Source of the DNA: Mesorhizobium escarrei
GTDB lineage: Bacteria > Pseudomonadota > Alphaproteobacteria > Rhizobiales > Rhizobiaceae
Direction: 5' to 3'
NCBI RefSeq assembly: GCF_935825525.1
Contig: NZ_CAKXZT010000157.1
Span: 1 to 36,092 of the forward strand
Length of the DNA stretch: 36,092 nt
A model generated the notes under the pieces. The model was not told the origin of the DNA. It made no database searches and saw only the letters and a list, made by a program, of their open reading frames with translations. This document shows, in pieces, positions 14,565-25,558 of this stretch. The position numbers were made by a program, and so were the translations under genes. Within the stretch, counting starts at the first letter, position 1, and each line of letters opens with the position of its first letter.

Positions 14565-14627
14565 ACATTTCGGGCCAGCCACTTTCGGGCCAGACACATT
14601 CCGGGCCAGCCACCTTCGGGCCAGATT
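14565..14627. repeat. Four tandem copies of a 16-bp repeat
   Basis: Units of the type ACATTTCGGGCCAGCC lie at 14565-14580, 14581-14595, 14596-14611 and 14612-14627, with small differences. The array sits upstream of the DCC gene, between it and the GYD gene. It may be a variable-number repeat; no regulatory role is evident. Confidence 0.75.
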
Positions 14628-14694
14628 GGCCGGGCGCCGTCGAGCGGCGCCTGACCGTCCGATGTCCGGCAGCTTGCGCGAGCCGCGCAACGCC

Positions 14695-14988
14695 TCAGCC
14701 GAGCGAGGCGACGATCTCGCGATAGGCCAATTCCGGGAAAGCCTTGAGCGTCCGCGTCCTCACGTTACCGCCTGTCGCCAGCATCAGCGAGAAACGAGCG
14801 AGCACCGCATCGTCGGGCGCTTCGACGACCGCCACCATATCGCATTCGCCCATGGTGAGATAAAACGCCTTGAACGAGCCGCCCATGTCTCCCAGCAGCT
14901 TCTTGGCGGCATCGAGCCGCTTCGGCGACTCGCGCACATTTTTGGCGCCCTGCTCCGTCCAGTTGATCAGCACGATATAAGTTGTCAT
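14695..14988 (-). CDS. GYD domain-containing protein
   Basis: The 97-residue product begins MTTYIVLINWTEQGAKNVRES and contains LDAAKKLLGDMGGSFKAFYLTMGECDMVAVVEAPDDAVLARFSLML (split over residues 28-72), the pattern of the GYD family (a ferredoxin-like dimeric alpha/beta barrel relative). The family has no established reaction. A strong GGAGG site lies upstream of the ATG at 14988. No partner gene is evident: rpoD lies downstream on the same map side but ends beyond a terminator. Confidence 0.9.
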   Translation of the reverse strand: MTTYIVLINWTEQGAKNVRESPKRLDAAKKLLGDMGGSFKAFYLTMGECDMVAVVEAPDDAVLARFSLMLATGGNVRTRTLKAFPELAYREIVASLG

Positions 14989-15146
14989 GCACACCTCCCT
15001 CCGGGGCCTCGGAGCACGGCGTCACTGCCGGGGCGGGCATCCGGGTTTGTCGCCCAGAAATTGCATCCGACACGAGATTATCCTCCCACAGCAGGTGTGC
15101 TGCAACAACAACCGCACCGTCGCGAGACAATCTCTGCGGCACGATC

Positions 15147-15171
15147 GAAAAAGGGCGCCGCAGCGCCCTTT
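15147..15171 (-). terminator. Intrinsic terminator of rpoD
   Basis: On the minus strand AAAGGGCGC and GCGCCCTTT form a 9-bp stem with a four-base loop, followed by further T residues (plus-strand A-run at 15147-15152). It starts 25 bp past the rpoD stop codon. Confidence 0.85.
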
Positions 15172-15195
15172 AAATTGCTTATTCGTTGCCCGGCA

Positions 15196-17217
<2,022 letters not shown>

Positions 17218-17602
17218 TCTTTATTTTCTCCAAGCGGCCAAGTATCTAGCCGCATAAGTATCAAGCCGCGTAAGCTGCCGAACCGGTTAAATCAGATGCG
17301 CTCGCGCTGGAACGCGCTTCCCCGGGCCAGTAACTGCATCTCTCGTTAAGTCCAGATTAACCCTGGTATCTGTGGCAGGCTGACTGCCCGTCCAGTGACC
17401 GGTACCTCACATCGCTGCATTTCCGTCGACGCCGGCGCGGGTTAACGTTTCGAATCGTCCTGATTCCGTTATTCTGCCAGAAGGTCAAGCGCCTCTCGCA
17501 TGATTCGCATGAAAAAAGCGAATCATTTACCCGACTTAAAGCGCCGCGGCTGATTCGGCGCGCAAGCACGGTCTGCACTTTCACTCTTTCGTAAGCTTCG
17601 AC
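17218..17602 (-). other. dnaG-rpoD intergenic region
   Basis: No gene is supported. On the minus strand, 17561-17538 (GCGCCG/CGGCGC arms followed by TTT) may be a weak dnaG terminator. GATTCGC/GCGAATC (17502-17508 with 17518-17524) is a second inverted repeat. A TTGACC hexamer lies near 17490 on the minus strand and could be a -35 box for rpoD, but I cannot find a convincing -10 partner. Confidence 0.45.
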
Positions 17603-19594
17603 CTACACCCGCCCGGCCCGGCCCGACGACACGCCGAACCCTTCGATCAGCGCTTCCGTTGCCTGCACATCGCGAAATTGCGCCTGGATCTCGACGAGAT
17701 GCCGGTAATTTTCGTCCGTGGGATCGCTGGCGAGCGCCGCTTCTGCCTGTTTCAGCTCCTTATGTAAGGTGCGCGCGCTGCGCTGCAAGTGGAGCGCCTG
17801 GCTGAAGGCGTCGCGGGCGTCGTCAAGTCCGGCTGTTTCCAGCGCCGGCCATTGCCGCGCCCGTTTGATCAGCGCCACCACGCGTGCCCAGATCTCGCCG
17901 CAGCCGGCCCGTTCGATCGTCGCGATCACCGCGTTGCGGTCGTTGGCCATGTCATGCGCCATCGCATCGAGGATCGCCGCATGCAGTCGCTTCAGATCGG
18001 TGTTGGCGAGGTCGAGGAACTCGACATGTGCGAAATTCTCGTCGATCAGTGCCGGATGATTGACAAGGGCTGCGATGATCGTCGCCTCGCGCACCGACAT
18101 CCCCTCGCTGCCGCGCTTGACCAGCGCCGAGCGGCCAAGGCTTTCGGTGATCGCCGTGCGTCCGCCGGCATTGCCGCTGCGTGCGAACTGTCCGCCAGGA
18201 GCTGAGCCCTTGCCCTGAAAGCGCCCGCCGGGCCGCCCATCCTGGCGCCCCGCTTGATAAAGTTGGCGCGCGCCGCGCTGGGCGCCGAAAAAGCTTAGCA
18301 CCCGCTCGCGCATTTCCTGTTGGTAGTGATAGCGCAAGCTCTCGTCGCGGATGCGGCTGGTCAGTTCGCGCAGCGTCTTTTCCAGTTCCGCCCGTCGTTC
18401 CGGCGTGTCGAAGATGCCGCCGGCCGTTTCGCGCATCCACAAAAGATCGGCGAGCGGCCGCGCCTCGGAAAGCACGGCGCGAAACGCGTCCGGCCCTTCG
18501 GCCTTGACCAGATCGTCGGGATCCTTGCCTTCGGGCAGAAGCGCAAAGCGCACCGAGCGGCCTGCCTGAACCGCCGGCAGCGCCATGTCGGCGGCGCGCC
18601 ATGCCGCCTTCAGTCCGGCCTGGTCGCCATCAAAGCACAGCACCGGCTCGCCGGCCATCCGCCACAGGAGTTCGAGCTGGTTTTCGGTCAGCGCGGTGCC
18701 GAGCGGCGCCACGACGTTCTCGAAACCGGCCTGGGCCAGCGCGATCACGTCCATATAGCCCTCGACGGCGATGACCGTGCCGCCCTTGGCCACAGCCCCC
18801 TTTCCCAGTGCCCCCTTTCCCAGCGCTTGGCGCGCGCGGGCGAAATTGTAGAGCACATTGCCCTTGTGGAAGAGCTCGGTGTCGGGCGAATTCATGTATT
18901 TGGCAAGCGCATCGGCTGCCAGCGCCCGACCGCCAAAAGCGATTATCTTGCCTCTGGAATCCGGGATCGGGAACATGATGCGGTCGCGGAACCAATCGTA
19001 GGAAACCGGAACGTCGTCGCCATGGCGCACCAGCCCGCATGCCTCGATATCGGCCTTGGGCACGCCCTTGGCGGCAAGATGCTCCTTCAGCGCGTTGCGG
19101 CTGTCCGGGGCATAGCCGAGCCGGAACGATTGCTGCGTCGCCGGCGTCAGCCCGCGGTCGCGCAGATAGGCGCGGGCTTTTGCACCTTCCGGTCCCTGCA
19201 GCCGCTCCTGGAAGAAGGCGGTCGCCATTTCCATGATTTCGGTCAGGCTGGTGCGTTCCTTTTCGCGCCGTTCCTCCTCGGCATCGCGAACCGGCATCGG
19301 CACCCCGGCCATATCGGCGATCTTCTCGACCGCTTCGGGAAAGCTCATTCCGTCGAGTTCGGTGAGGAATTTGAAGTGATCGCCCGAAACCGAGCAGCCG
19401 AAGCAATGGTAGCGGCCCTTCTTGTCCTCGCAGTGGAAGGACGGGCTCTTCTCGCCATGGAAGGGACAGCACGCCCAATAGTCGCCGCGCGGCGCGTTGG
19501 TTTTCTTCCTGTCCCACGCAACGCGCTGGCCGATCACCGATGAAATCGGCACGCGGTCGCGTATCTCGTCGAGGAAGGCAGGTGGAAAGCGCAT
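17603..19594 (-). CDS. dnaG: DNA primase DnaG
   Basis: The product is 663 residues. The N-terminal CHC2 zinc finger has ligands C43, H46, C64 and C67 (CCPFHGEKSPSFHC, YHCFGC). The TOPRIM catalytic core includes IAVEGYMDVIALAQAGF and the acidic pair in CFDGDQAGLKAA. The C-terminal DnaB-binding helices follow after an arginine/glycine-rich linker (QDGRPGGRFQGKG). It makes RNA primers at the replication fork. MRFPPAFLDEIRDRV at 19594 is chosen as start because relatives begin this way; an upstream ATG at 19627 adds eleven residues and cannot be excluded. It is upstream of rpoD on the same strand. Confidence 0.97.
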   Translation of the reverse strand: MRFPPAFLDEIRDRVPISSVIGQRVAWDRKKTNAPRGDYWACCPFHGEKSPSFHCEDKKGRYHCFGCSVSGDHFKFLTELDGMSFPEAVEKIADMAGVPMPVRDAEEERREKERTSLTEIMEMATAFFQERLQGPEGAKARAYLRDRGLTPATQQSFRLGYAPDSRNALKEHLAAKGVPKADIEACGLVRHGDDVPVSYDWFRDRIMFPIPDSRGKIIAFGGRALAADALAKYMNSPDTELFHKGNVLYNFARARQALGKGALGKGAVAKGGTVIAVEGYMDVIALAQAGFENVVAPLGTALTENQLELLWRMAGEPVLCFDGDQAGLKAAWRAADMALPAVQAGRSVRFALLPEGKDPDDLVKAEGPDAFRAVLSEARPLADLLWMRETAGGIFDTPERRAELEKTLRELTSRIRDESLRYHYQQEMRERVLSFFGAQRGARQLYQAGRQDGRPGGRFQGKGSAPGGQFARSGNAGGRTAITESLGRSALVKRGSEGMSVREATIIAALVNHPALIDENFAHVEFLDLANTDLKRLHAAILDAMAHDMANDRNAVIATIERAGCGEIWARVVALIKRARQWPALETAGLDDARDAFSQALHLQRSARTLHKELKQAEAALASDPTDENYRHLVEIQAQFRDVQATEALIEGFGVSSGRAGRV

Positions 19595-19680
19595 CGGGAA
19601 CGGCTCGTTTGCCCTCCATATAATCACGCCGGCGAAACCCGACGACTCCTAATGCGGAACATACCCGGTTTTCACAGGGC

Positions 19681-19712
19681 AAAAAGAAGGCGGCCTTTGC
19701 AAGCCGCCTTCC
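19681..19712 (-). terminator. Intrinsic terminator of the RcnB-like gene
   Basis: On the minus strand AAGGCGGC and GCCGCCTT form a stem with an eight-base loop, followed by CTTTTTG. It lies 40 bp beyond the stop at 19751 and separates that gene from dnaG. Confidence 0.8.
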
Positions 19713-19750
19713 TTCCTATCCGGCATTGTGCAGGTCGATGTTTTTGAGGG

Positions 19751-20116
19751 TCAGTGCGCGGCAATCGCGCCGAAGATGATGCCGGACACGACGCTGACCA
19801 AGAGATAGTCGTTGCCGACGCGGATCCATTCCTGGCCACGACCTGGACGACGCAGGCCATAGTGGCGATAGTCGCGGATCGGCTGGTGGCGCTTCCAGCT
19901 CGAATATTTCTGGCCGTTGCGCCAATGGTTCCTCTCCACGACGACTTTCTTCTTCACCACGACGCGCTTCTTCACGTGCCTGTCTGGCTTCTTCCAGTCG
20001 ACATGGCTGTAGGTCGACTGCGGTGCATTCGGCGCGTTCAGCGGCGCTGCCTGGCCCTGCAGGGACGTCGCAGCCAGCATCGATACGGCGACTGCGGAAA
20101 GAATGATACGTTTCAT
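19751..20116 (-). CDS. RcnB-family small periplasmic protein
   Basis: The 121-residue product has a signal peptide (MKRIILSAVAVSMLAATSLQ, cut after GQAA), a lysine/valine-rich basic stretch (VKKRVVVKKKVVVERN) and the RcnB-type core: W-N-G-Q-K-Y, then RDYRHYGLRRPGRGQEWIRVGNDYLLVSVVSGII. RcnB of E. coli is a periplasmic nickel/cobalt homeostasis protein; metal function here is not shown and no efflux gene is adjacent. A strong AAGGAG site precedes the ATG. The upstream spacer is AT-rich and may hold its promoter. Confidence 0.85.
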   Translation of the reverse strand: MKRIILSAVAVSMLAATSLQGQAAPLNAPNAPQSTYSHVDWKKPDRHVKKRVVVKKKVVVERNHWRNGQKYSSWKRHQPIRDYRHYGLRRPGRGQEWIRVGNDYLLVSVVSGIIFGAIAAH

Positions 20117-20505
20117 GACGGGGTACTCCTTGGTTGTCGATGCCCAAGTAATAGTGCCCGAAGAATGAACTGAAACTGAACACGAGGATTACGTTTTTGT
20201 AATGATTTCATGTATTTATAATAGCTAATTCAACACTCAGCTCAGACCTGATCTTATGGGGCGGTCGGCACTCGACCGCGCGACAATCCAGAAGCCGGCC
20301 GGCAATGCAACCATTTTGCGATCCATCCATTTCCGACACGCCCTGTCGCGCACCAACAGCCGGCCGAAATGGGCAAAATTTATTATCCGGCTAAGAGGAA
20401 TCGGAGTAGTATCGACCTTTGCAATGTCTTTGATTCGCCCCCTCTTTTGCCTCTTTGCCGTCGCGGCTCCCGTATCGCTGACGCCTGTCGGAATGCGAGC
20501 CTGAC
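20117..20505. other. AT-rich divergent intergenic region
   Basis: No gene is supported in this 389-bp spacer between the minus-strand RcnB-like gene and the plus-strand Na/Pi symporter. It contains a small inverted repeat ATTAC/GTAAT (20188-20192 with 20199-20203) in a markedly AT-rich stretch (20188-20235), probably promoter DNA for the RcnB-like gene. Confidence 0.4.
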
Positions 20506-22170
20506 ATGAGCGGTTCGGTCGTTCTGCTGCATCTTGCCGGCGCGGTGGCGCTGATGCTGTTTGCCACCCGCTTGGTGAAGACAGGTGTCGAGCGCGCCTA
20601 TGGCGATGTGCTGCGCCACAAGCTGCGCGCGACCATGCGCAATCCTTTCATGGCGGTTCTGGCCGGCTGCGGCCTAGCGATCGCCCTGCAAAGCTCCACC
20701 GCCGTCACCTTGCTGGTCGGCTCCTTCGCCGGCGCCGGCATTGTCAGTGGCATATCGGGCCAGCTTGCCGTGCGCGGCGCCGAGATCGGCTCGGCGCTGG
20801 TGGTCAAGCTGCTCACTTTCGACCTGTCGCTGCTGGTGCCGGTCTGTCTTGTCGCCGGCACCGTCATGTTCATGGCCACCGAGCGGCGCGACTGGCGCCA
20901 GTTCGGCCGCATCCTGGTCGGCATCGGCCTGCTGGTGTTGTCGCTGGAAATGATCGGCCAGGCCGCGGAGCCGCTGCGCCAGAGCACGCTGATGCCGGTC
21001 GTCGTCGATTACTTCTCCAGCGATCCGGTCACCGCCTATCTGCTGGCGGCGCTGGTCACCTGGCTGTTCCATTCCTCGATCGCCGCGGTCCTTTTAATGG
21101 TGACGCTCGCCGGCCGCGGCTTCATTCCGCCCGAACTCGGCATCGTGCTGGTGCTCGGCGTCAATCTGGGTTCGTCGATCATCGCGCCGCTGCTCACCCG
21201 CAATGCAGAGCCGGGCGTGCGTGTCGTACCGATCGGCAATCTCCTGATGCGCGGCATGGGCTCGCTGGCCATGCTGATCCTGTTTCTGTGGTTGAAGCCG
21301 CCGGTCGCCTTTCTCGGCGCCACCGTGCCCGACCAGATCGTCAACGCCCATATCCTCTTCAACGTCATGATCCTGGTTGCCGGCCTGCCACTGGCCGGCC
21401 TCGTCTACCGCGTTTCGGAAAAGATCGTGGCGCTCGGCACCAAACCGGCGCCGGCCGAAGCGCTCGACGTCGTCGAGTTGTCCGCGCTCAACGACAGCGC
21501 CCTCGATGTGCCGAGCCAGGCGCTGGCCAACGCCACCCGCGAGGTGGTGCGGGTCTGCGAGACGGTCGAGATCATGCTGAAGCGGATCATCGAGCTCTAT
21601 GACAGCGCCGACGCCGACAAGATCAAGGCGCTGGCCGCGCTCGACGACCGCGTCGACAAGAAACATGCGTCGATTAAGCTCTATCTGGCCAAGGTCACCA
21701 GGAACCCGCTGAGCGAGGACGAGGCGCTGCGCTGCCAGGAATTGATCGGCGCCTGCGTCAAGCTCGAACAGGTCGGCGACATCATCGTGCGCAACATGCT
21801 GGTGCATGTCAGGAAGAAGCTTGAGCGCGGGCTGGAGTTCACGCCCGAGGGTTGGTGTGAGCTTAGCGGCTTCCACGCTTCGGTGCTCGCCAACGCGCGG
21901 CTTGCCTTCAACGTGCTGGTCTCGCGCGATCCGGAGACCGCCCGCCAGCTGGTGTTGGAAAAGGATCGGCTGCGCGACCGCGAGAAGGAGACCAGCGCCA
22001 GCCATTTCGTGCGGCTGCGCGACGGCACCGCCAAGAGCGTCGAGACCAGTTCCATCCATCTCGACACTATCCGCGACCTGAAGCAGATCAATTCGCTGCT
22101 CGCCTCGATGGCCTACCCCGTGCTCGAGGAACGCGGCCTGCTCACCGGCTCGCGGCTGAAGGCCGGGTGA
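20506..22170 (+). CDS. Na/Pi cotransporter family protein with PhoU-like domain
   Basis: The product is 554 residues. The first 320 form a membrane domain with two inverted halves; the first half has the hallmark QSSTA (residues 62-66), while the matching motif in the second half reads HSSIA (near 189) instead of the more usual QSSSA. Residues about 340-545 are a soluble PhoU-like helical region (DDRVDKKHASIKLYLAKVTRN, CVKLEQVGDIIVRNML). Relatives take up phosphate with sodium. No pst or pho genes are close, so it is probably a stand-alone low-affinity system. The start follows a GACATGAG context without a strong ribosome site. Confidence 0.92.
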   Translation: MSGSVVLLHLAGAVALMLFATRLVKTGVERAYGDVLRHKLRATMRNPFMAVLAGCGLAIALQSSTAVTLLVGSFAGAGIVSGISGQLAVRGAEIGSALVVKLLTFDLSLLVPVCLVAGTVMFMATERRDWRQFGRILVGIGLLVLSLEMIGQAAEPLRQSTLMPVVVDYFSSDPVTAYLLAALVTWLFHSSIAAVLLMVTLAGRGFIPPELGIVLVLGVNLGSSIIAPLLTRNAEPGVRVVPIGNLLMRGMGSLAMLILFLWLKPPVAFLGATVPDQIVNAHILFNVMILVAGLPLAGLVYRVSEKIVALGTKPAPAEALDVVELSALNDSALDVPSQALANATREVVRVCETVEIMLKRIIELYDSADADKIKALAALDDRVDKKHASIKLYLAKVTRNPLSEDEALRCQELIGACVKLEQVGDIIVRNMLVHVRKKLERGLEFTPEGWCELSGFHASVLANARLAFNVLVSRDPETARQLVLEKDRLRDREKETSASHFVRLRDGTAKSVETSSIHLDTIRDLKQINSLLASMAYPVLEERGLLTGSRLKAG

Positions 22171-22297
22171 TCCCGCGGCCTTGTCGCCGCGCCAGTCCGA
22201 TCAAGAAAACCTGAAGAGGCGTCGACAATTTCTGGATTGCCCGCCGCCCTCGTTCGTGATTTGAGGCCATCTCATTCAACGATCGCCTTCTCGCGCC

Positions 22298-23479
22298 ATG
22301 CTTCCCCTCATCGCCCTGTTCATCGCTGCGTTCGCATTCGGCACCACCGAGTTCGTCATCGCCGGCGTGCTGCCGCAGGTGGCGGACGGCCTTGGCGTCT
22401 CCATCCCAACCGCCGGCTACCTCGTCTCCGGCTACGCCGCCGGCATCGCGATCGGCGGACCGCTATTGACGCTCGCCACCAAGACGCTTTCCCGCAAAGC
22501 CTTGCTGCTTGGCCTTGCCGCAGCCTTCACCATCGGCCAGGCCGCCTGCGCCCTTGCGCCCGACTTCGCCTCCATGTTGCTGTTGCGGATTGCAGTAGCC
22601 GTGGCGCACGGCGCCTATTTCGGCGTCGCAATGGTGGTTGCGGTCGGCCTGGTCCGCCAGGATCAGCGTGGAATGGCCGTGGCGCTCATCCTGTCAGGCC
22701 TCACGGTCTCCAATGTCATAGGCGTACCGGCCGGCACGGCGATCGGCAATATTTGGGGGTGGCGCGCGACGTTCTGGGTGATGTGCGCGCTTGGCGTGAT
22801 GTCCATCGCTGCCATGACCGTGCTGGTGCCGCGCAAGACGGGATCGTCGCGCCAGTCAGTCAGTTTTGGCAGCGAGGTTCGCGCGCTCGCACGCCAGCAG
22901 GTCTGGACGTCGCTGATCCTCATGCTGATGCTGATGATCGGCCAGTTCGGCCTGTTCACCTACATCACGCCGACGCTGCTTGAAGTCACCGGCCTCGACG
23001 AGGACCTGGTGCCCTGGGTGCTGCTGCTCAACGGTGTCGGCGCGACGATCGGTGTCTTCCTTGGCGGGCGGCTAGCCGACTGGAAACTGATGCCGTCACT
23101 CATCACCATGCTTTTCATGCAGGCGGTGACACTTGCCGTCATTTACGCCGTCAGCCCGTACCCGGTGCCGATGGTGGTGGCGATCTTTATCTGGGGCGGT
23201 CTCAGCTTTGCCATCGGCACCCCGATCCAGACCCGTATCCTGACCTGGACGGCGGATGCCTCCAATCTCGCCTCATCGCTCATCCCGGCCGGCTTCAATG
23301 TCGGCATCGCGCTGGCCGCCTCGCTCGGCGCCGCCATGCTCCATGCCGGCTATGGCTATCGCAGCCTGTCGGTGGTTGGCGCCATAGCCATGCTGGTCGC
23401 CGTGGCGGTCGCGCTTGCCTCGCATATCTGGGAGTGGCGCCGAAACACGATGCCGCCGCTGCCGGCCGCTGCCGAATAA
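22298..23479 (+). CDS. MFS transporter, DHA1 drug-efflux type
   Basis: The product is 393 residues with twelve predicted membrane segments. The N-terminus LIALFIAAFAFGTTEFVIAGVLP is typical of the AraJ/NepI/Bcr-like sugar and drug exporters, and GGPLLTLATKTLSRKALLLG occupies the motif A loop between helices 2 and 3. Such proteins export small hydrophobic or sugar-like compounds using the proton gradient. The substrate is unknown. It follows the phosphate transporter gene by 127 bp, is convergent with the GNAT gene (10 bp apart) and has no regulator next to it. Confidence 0.92.
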   Translation: MLPLIALFIAAFAFGTTEFVIAGVLPQVADGLGVSIPTAGYLVSGYAAGIAIGGPLLTLATKTLSRKALLLGLAAAFTIGQAACALAPDFASMLLLRIAVAVAHGAYFGVAMVVAVGLVRQDQRGMAVALILSGLTVSNVIGVPAGTAIGNIWGWRATFWVMCALGVMSIAAMTVLVPRKTGSSRQSVSFGSEVRALARQQVWTSLILMLMLMIGQFGLFTYITPTLLEVTGLDEDLVPWVLLLNGVGATIGVFLGGRLADWKLMPSLITMLFMQAVTLAVIYAVSPYPVPMVVAIFIWGGLSFAIGTPIQTRILTWTADASNLASSLIPAGFNVGIALAASLGAAMLHAGYGYRSLSVVGAIAMLVAVAVALASHIWEWRRNTMPPLPAAAE

Positions 23480-23489
23480 TCGGCAGGCG

Positions 23490-24041
23490 CTACAGGTCGA
23501 TGCGATAGCGCAGGCTTTCGGCGCCGCCATAGGCAGCGTCCTCGAAGAATCGCCCGACCAGCCGTCCGCCATTGGCCAGGACCACCTTCTGCGAGGCGAG
23601 ATTACCCGGCTTGGCAGTGATCTCGACTAAGGGCAGGCCGAGCGCCCTCGCCTCGCCGAGCATCAGCCTCACTGCCTCTGTCGCATAGCCGCGCCGCCGC
23701 TTCCACGGCACCACGGCATAGCCGATGTGGCCGAGCACATGCGGCGGCAACTCGGCGGTGCCGCGCTGCCAGCGCAAGCCGATCGAGCCGGCGACTTCGC
23801 CGTCCCAGATCCAGCGCCGGAATCCCGGCAGGCGCGGCACTTTCGTCCCATCAGGCAAGGTGATCGGACCACCACCGGGGTCGTCGAGATCGGCGAGGAA
23901 GGCCGTCGGATCCTGTTCGATGGCCGCAAGCTGCTCGCGCGTCGCCTCCATCAGCCGCACATTGTCCGGCGACCAGCCGCGCTCGAGGGCCGCCTTGTAG
24001 GACGGCAGATGTTCAAGCGCCGGTTTGACGAGTTCGACCAT
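23490..24041 (-). CDS. GNAT-family N-acetyltransferase
   Basis: The 183-residue product has the GNAT acetyl-CoA motif in HIGYAVVPWKRRRGYATEAVRLML (residues 106-129; R/Q-x-x-G-x-A appears as RRRGYA) and the later VEITAKPGNLASQKVVLANGGRLVG, as in the RimJ/RimL-type acetyltransferase_3 group. It should transfer an acetyl group to an amine of a small molecule or protein. The target is unknown. It is convergent with the MFS gene, with only 10 bp between the two stops. Confidence 0.9.
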   Translation of the reverse strand: MVELVKPALEHLPSYKAALERGWSPDNVRLMEATREQLAAIEQDPTAFLADLDDPGGGPITLPDGTKVPRLPGFRRWIWDGEVAGSIGLRWQRGTAELPPHVLGHIGYAVVPWKRRRGYATEAVRLMLGEARALGLPLVEITAKPGNLASQKVVLANGGRLVGRFFEDAAYGGAESLRYRIDL

Positions 24042-24150
24042 GACGTTCGATCGCTCCGCTGCCGCCCTCAGACTCTGAAGTTGATCTTCAGGGGCGGCTT
24101 TCTAAAATCAAATGTCATCGATTGGGTCCACCTACTTTGGAGTGAACACA

Positions 24151-24654
24151 ATGGCCGACCACACGTCCGAGAAGTCGGCGAAGGCCGCCGCCAAGCGGGT
24201 CGTGGCGACCAAACCGCGCAAGGCAACGCCGAAGCCGCAGTCCGGCAAGGAAGCGAAGCCGACACTCCTCGCTGGCGGCAACCCCCAGATCGCGAAGGCT
24301 GAAGGCGACGCTCCCGTGCAGGCCTACATCGCGGCCATGCCAGGCTGGAAAAGCGACATCGGGCGCCGTCTCGACGCGATCATCGTGCGCACCGTCCCCA
24401 GCGTGCACAAGGTAGTCAAATGGAACTCGCCGTTTTACGGCATCGAGGGCCAGGGCTGGTTCCTGTCGTTTCATGTCTTCACCCGCTACGTCAAAGTGAC
24501 CTTCTTCCGAGGCACGTCACTGCGTCCTGTTCCTCCCGGCGAGTCCAAGCACAAGGAAGTGCGCTACCTCGACGTTTATGAGGACCAGCTCGACGAAGCT
24601 CAGTTTGCCGCCTGGGTGAAGCAAGCCAGCCAACTGCCCGGCGAACGAATGTGA
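24151..24654 (+). CDS. DUF1801 domain-containing protein (with basic N-terminal tail)
   Basis: The 167-residue product has a lysine/alanine-rich N-terminal tail (KSAKAAAKRVVATKPRKATPK) followed by a DUF1801/YdhG-like domain: VQAYIAAMPGWKSDIGRRLDAIIVRTVPSVHKVVKWNSPFYGIEGQGWFLSF (split over 64-115) and HKEVRYLDVYEDQLDEAQFAAWVKQA. The fold relates to the frataxin-like YdhG group, function unknown. The basic tail may bind DNA or RNA. ATG 24151 is preferred to 24112 because a GGAGTG site lies 7 nt upstream. A second DUF1801 gene lies at 25730, on the far side of the arginase-like gene. Confidence 0.88.
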   Translation: MADHTSEKSAKAAAKRVVATKPRKATPKPQSGKEAKPTLLAGGNPQIAKAEGDAPVQAYIAAMPGWKSDIGRRLDAIIVRTVPSVHKVVKWNSPFYGIEGQGWFLSFHVFTRYVKVTFFRGTSLRPVPPGESKHKEVRYLDVYEDQLDEAQFAAWVKQASQLPGERM

Positions 24655-24667
24655 GTCGCATCGCGAA

Positions 24668-25558
24668 TTAGCCAAGGGCGTCCGCAAGCACCTCATTCAA
24701 GCGTGCGAACGCGGCGGGCTCGTCTGGCGCATGAGCCGGATTAACTTCTGTGATGGTCAGGCCGCGCCATTGCGGCAGGGCGGTCAACTGCTTTAGCACG
24801 AAGGCTGCCTGCTCCAGTTTGAGACCATCGCAACGGCGCACATTCTCGGCGATCGGAAAATCGATAAAGGAGAGTGCGTCGACATCGAAGTGAATGAGCA
24901 CGCAGTCAAAGCGCGCCGCCCATTCGGCCGCGCGCGCCGCCGCTGCCTCGATATCACGCAAAGCTTCCTCACGCGATATGACCTTGATCGCGTGATCTCT
25001 GATCGCGGTGGCTTCGGGCGGAGTGATGTTCTCGACGCCGAAATAGAGAAGCTGCTGAGGCACGAGCATCGGACGCGCTGGGCCGAGCGTAGCGAGTGAA
25101 GGCTCGCACCCGGGAATATCGAGCAGATGAGCGACACCGGTCCAGTCCAGCGCGCCGTCGCTCGTGTCAGGTGTGTTGAGATCGGCGTCGAAGTCTATGT
25201 AGACGAGTCCGATCCGCGCGCCGGCCGCGTTCGCTCCGGCGACCGTTCCCAGTTCCACAGTACAATCGCCGCCCAAAACAAGCACGTCCTCCTCCGCTGC
25301 GATCGCCGTCGCCACTTCGCTTGCGACCAAGTCACAGGCGTGGCGCACTGCCTCCAGGTTCATGGCCTGCGGCCGCGAGCGATCCGGTCGCCACCGGAAC
25401 GATGCAACATCGCCGTGATCCCTGATGGTTCTGCCTCGGCTCGCGAGCGCCGCTGCGAGCCCATGTCGCCGAAAGGCCGCGGGAGCTTGCTCCTGCCCTG
25501 GCGAATAGGCGCCGGCGCTGGTGGCGGCGCCGACAATGTTCAACAAACGCGCCGCCAA
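24668..25558 (-). CDS. Arginase-family protein with divergent metal ligands
   Basis: The product is 296 residues, the normal size of the ureohydrolase fold (LLNIVGAATSAGAYSPGQE at the N-terminus). Canonical motifs are altered: GGDHS reads GGDCT (C99), DAHxD reads DFDAD (122-126), and the last motif is HFDVDALSF (223-231). Both metal-binding histidines of classical arginase are thus replaced by Cys and Asp, so arginine hydrolysis is uncertain. I choose the TTG at 25558, with GGAG seven bases upstream, because it gives family length. An ATG at 25675 would add 39 residues of non-conserved, cysteine/arginine-rich sequence. It is convergent with the first DUF1801 gene and divergent from the second. 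Confidence 0.82.
   Translation of the reverse strand: MAARLLNIVGAATSAGAYSPGQEQAPAAFRRHGLAAALASRGRTIRDHGDVASFRWRPDRSRPQAMNLEAVRHACDLVASEVATAIAAEEDVLVLGGDCTVELGTVAGANAAGARIGLVYIDFDADLNTPDTSDGALDWTGVAHLLDIPGCEPSLATLGPARPMLVPQQLLYFGVENITPPEATAIRDHAIKVISREEALRDIEAAAARAAEWAARFDCVLIHFDVDALSFIDFPIAENVRRCDGLKLEQAAFVLKQLTALPQWRGLTITEVNPAHAPDEPAAFARLNEVLADALG

Noticed and set aside
17357..17584. A 75-codon minus-strand frame in the dnaG-rpoD spacer
   Set aside because: There is no ribosome site, it is rich in Arg, Cys and Ser as expected from random GC-rich sequence, and it covers the likely rpoD promoter region.
18320..19543. A 407-codon plus-strand frame opposite dnaG
   Set aside because: It is an antisense shadow of the primase gene with no domain or ribosome site.
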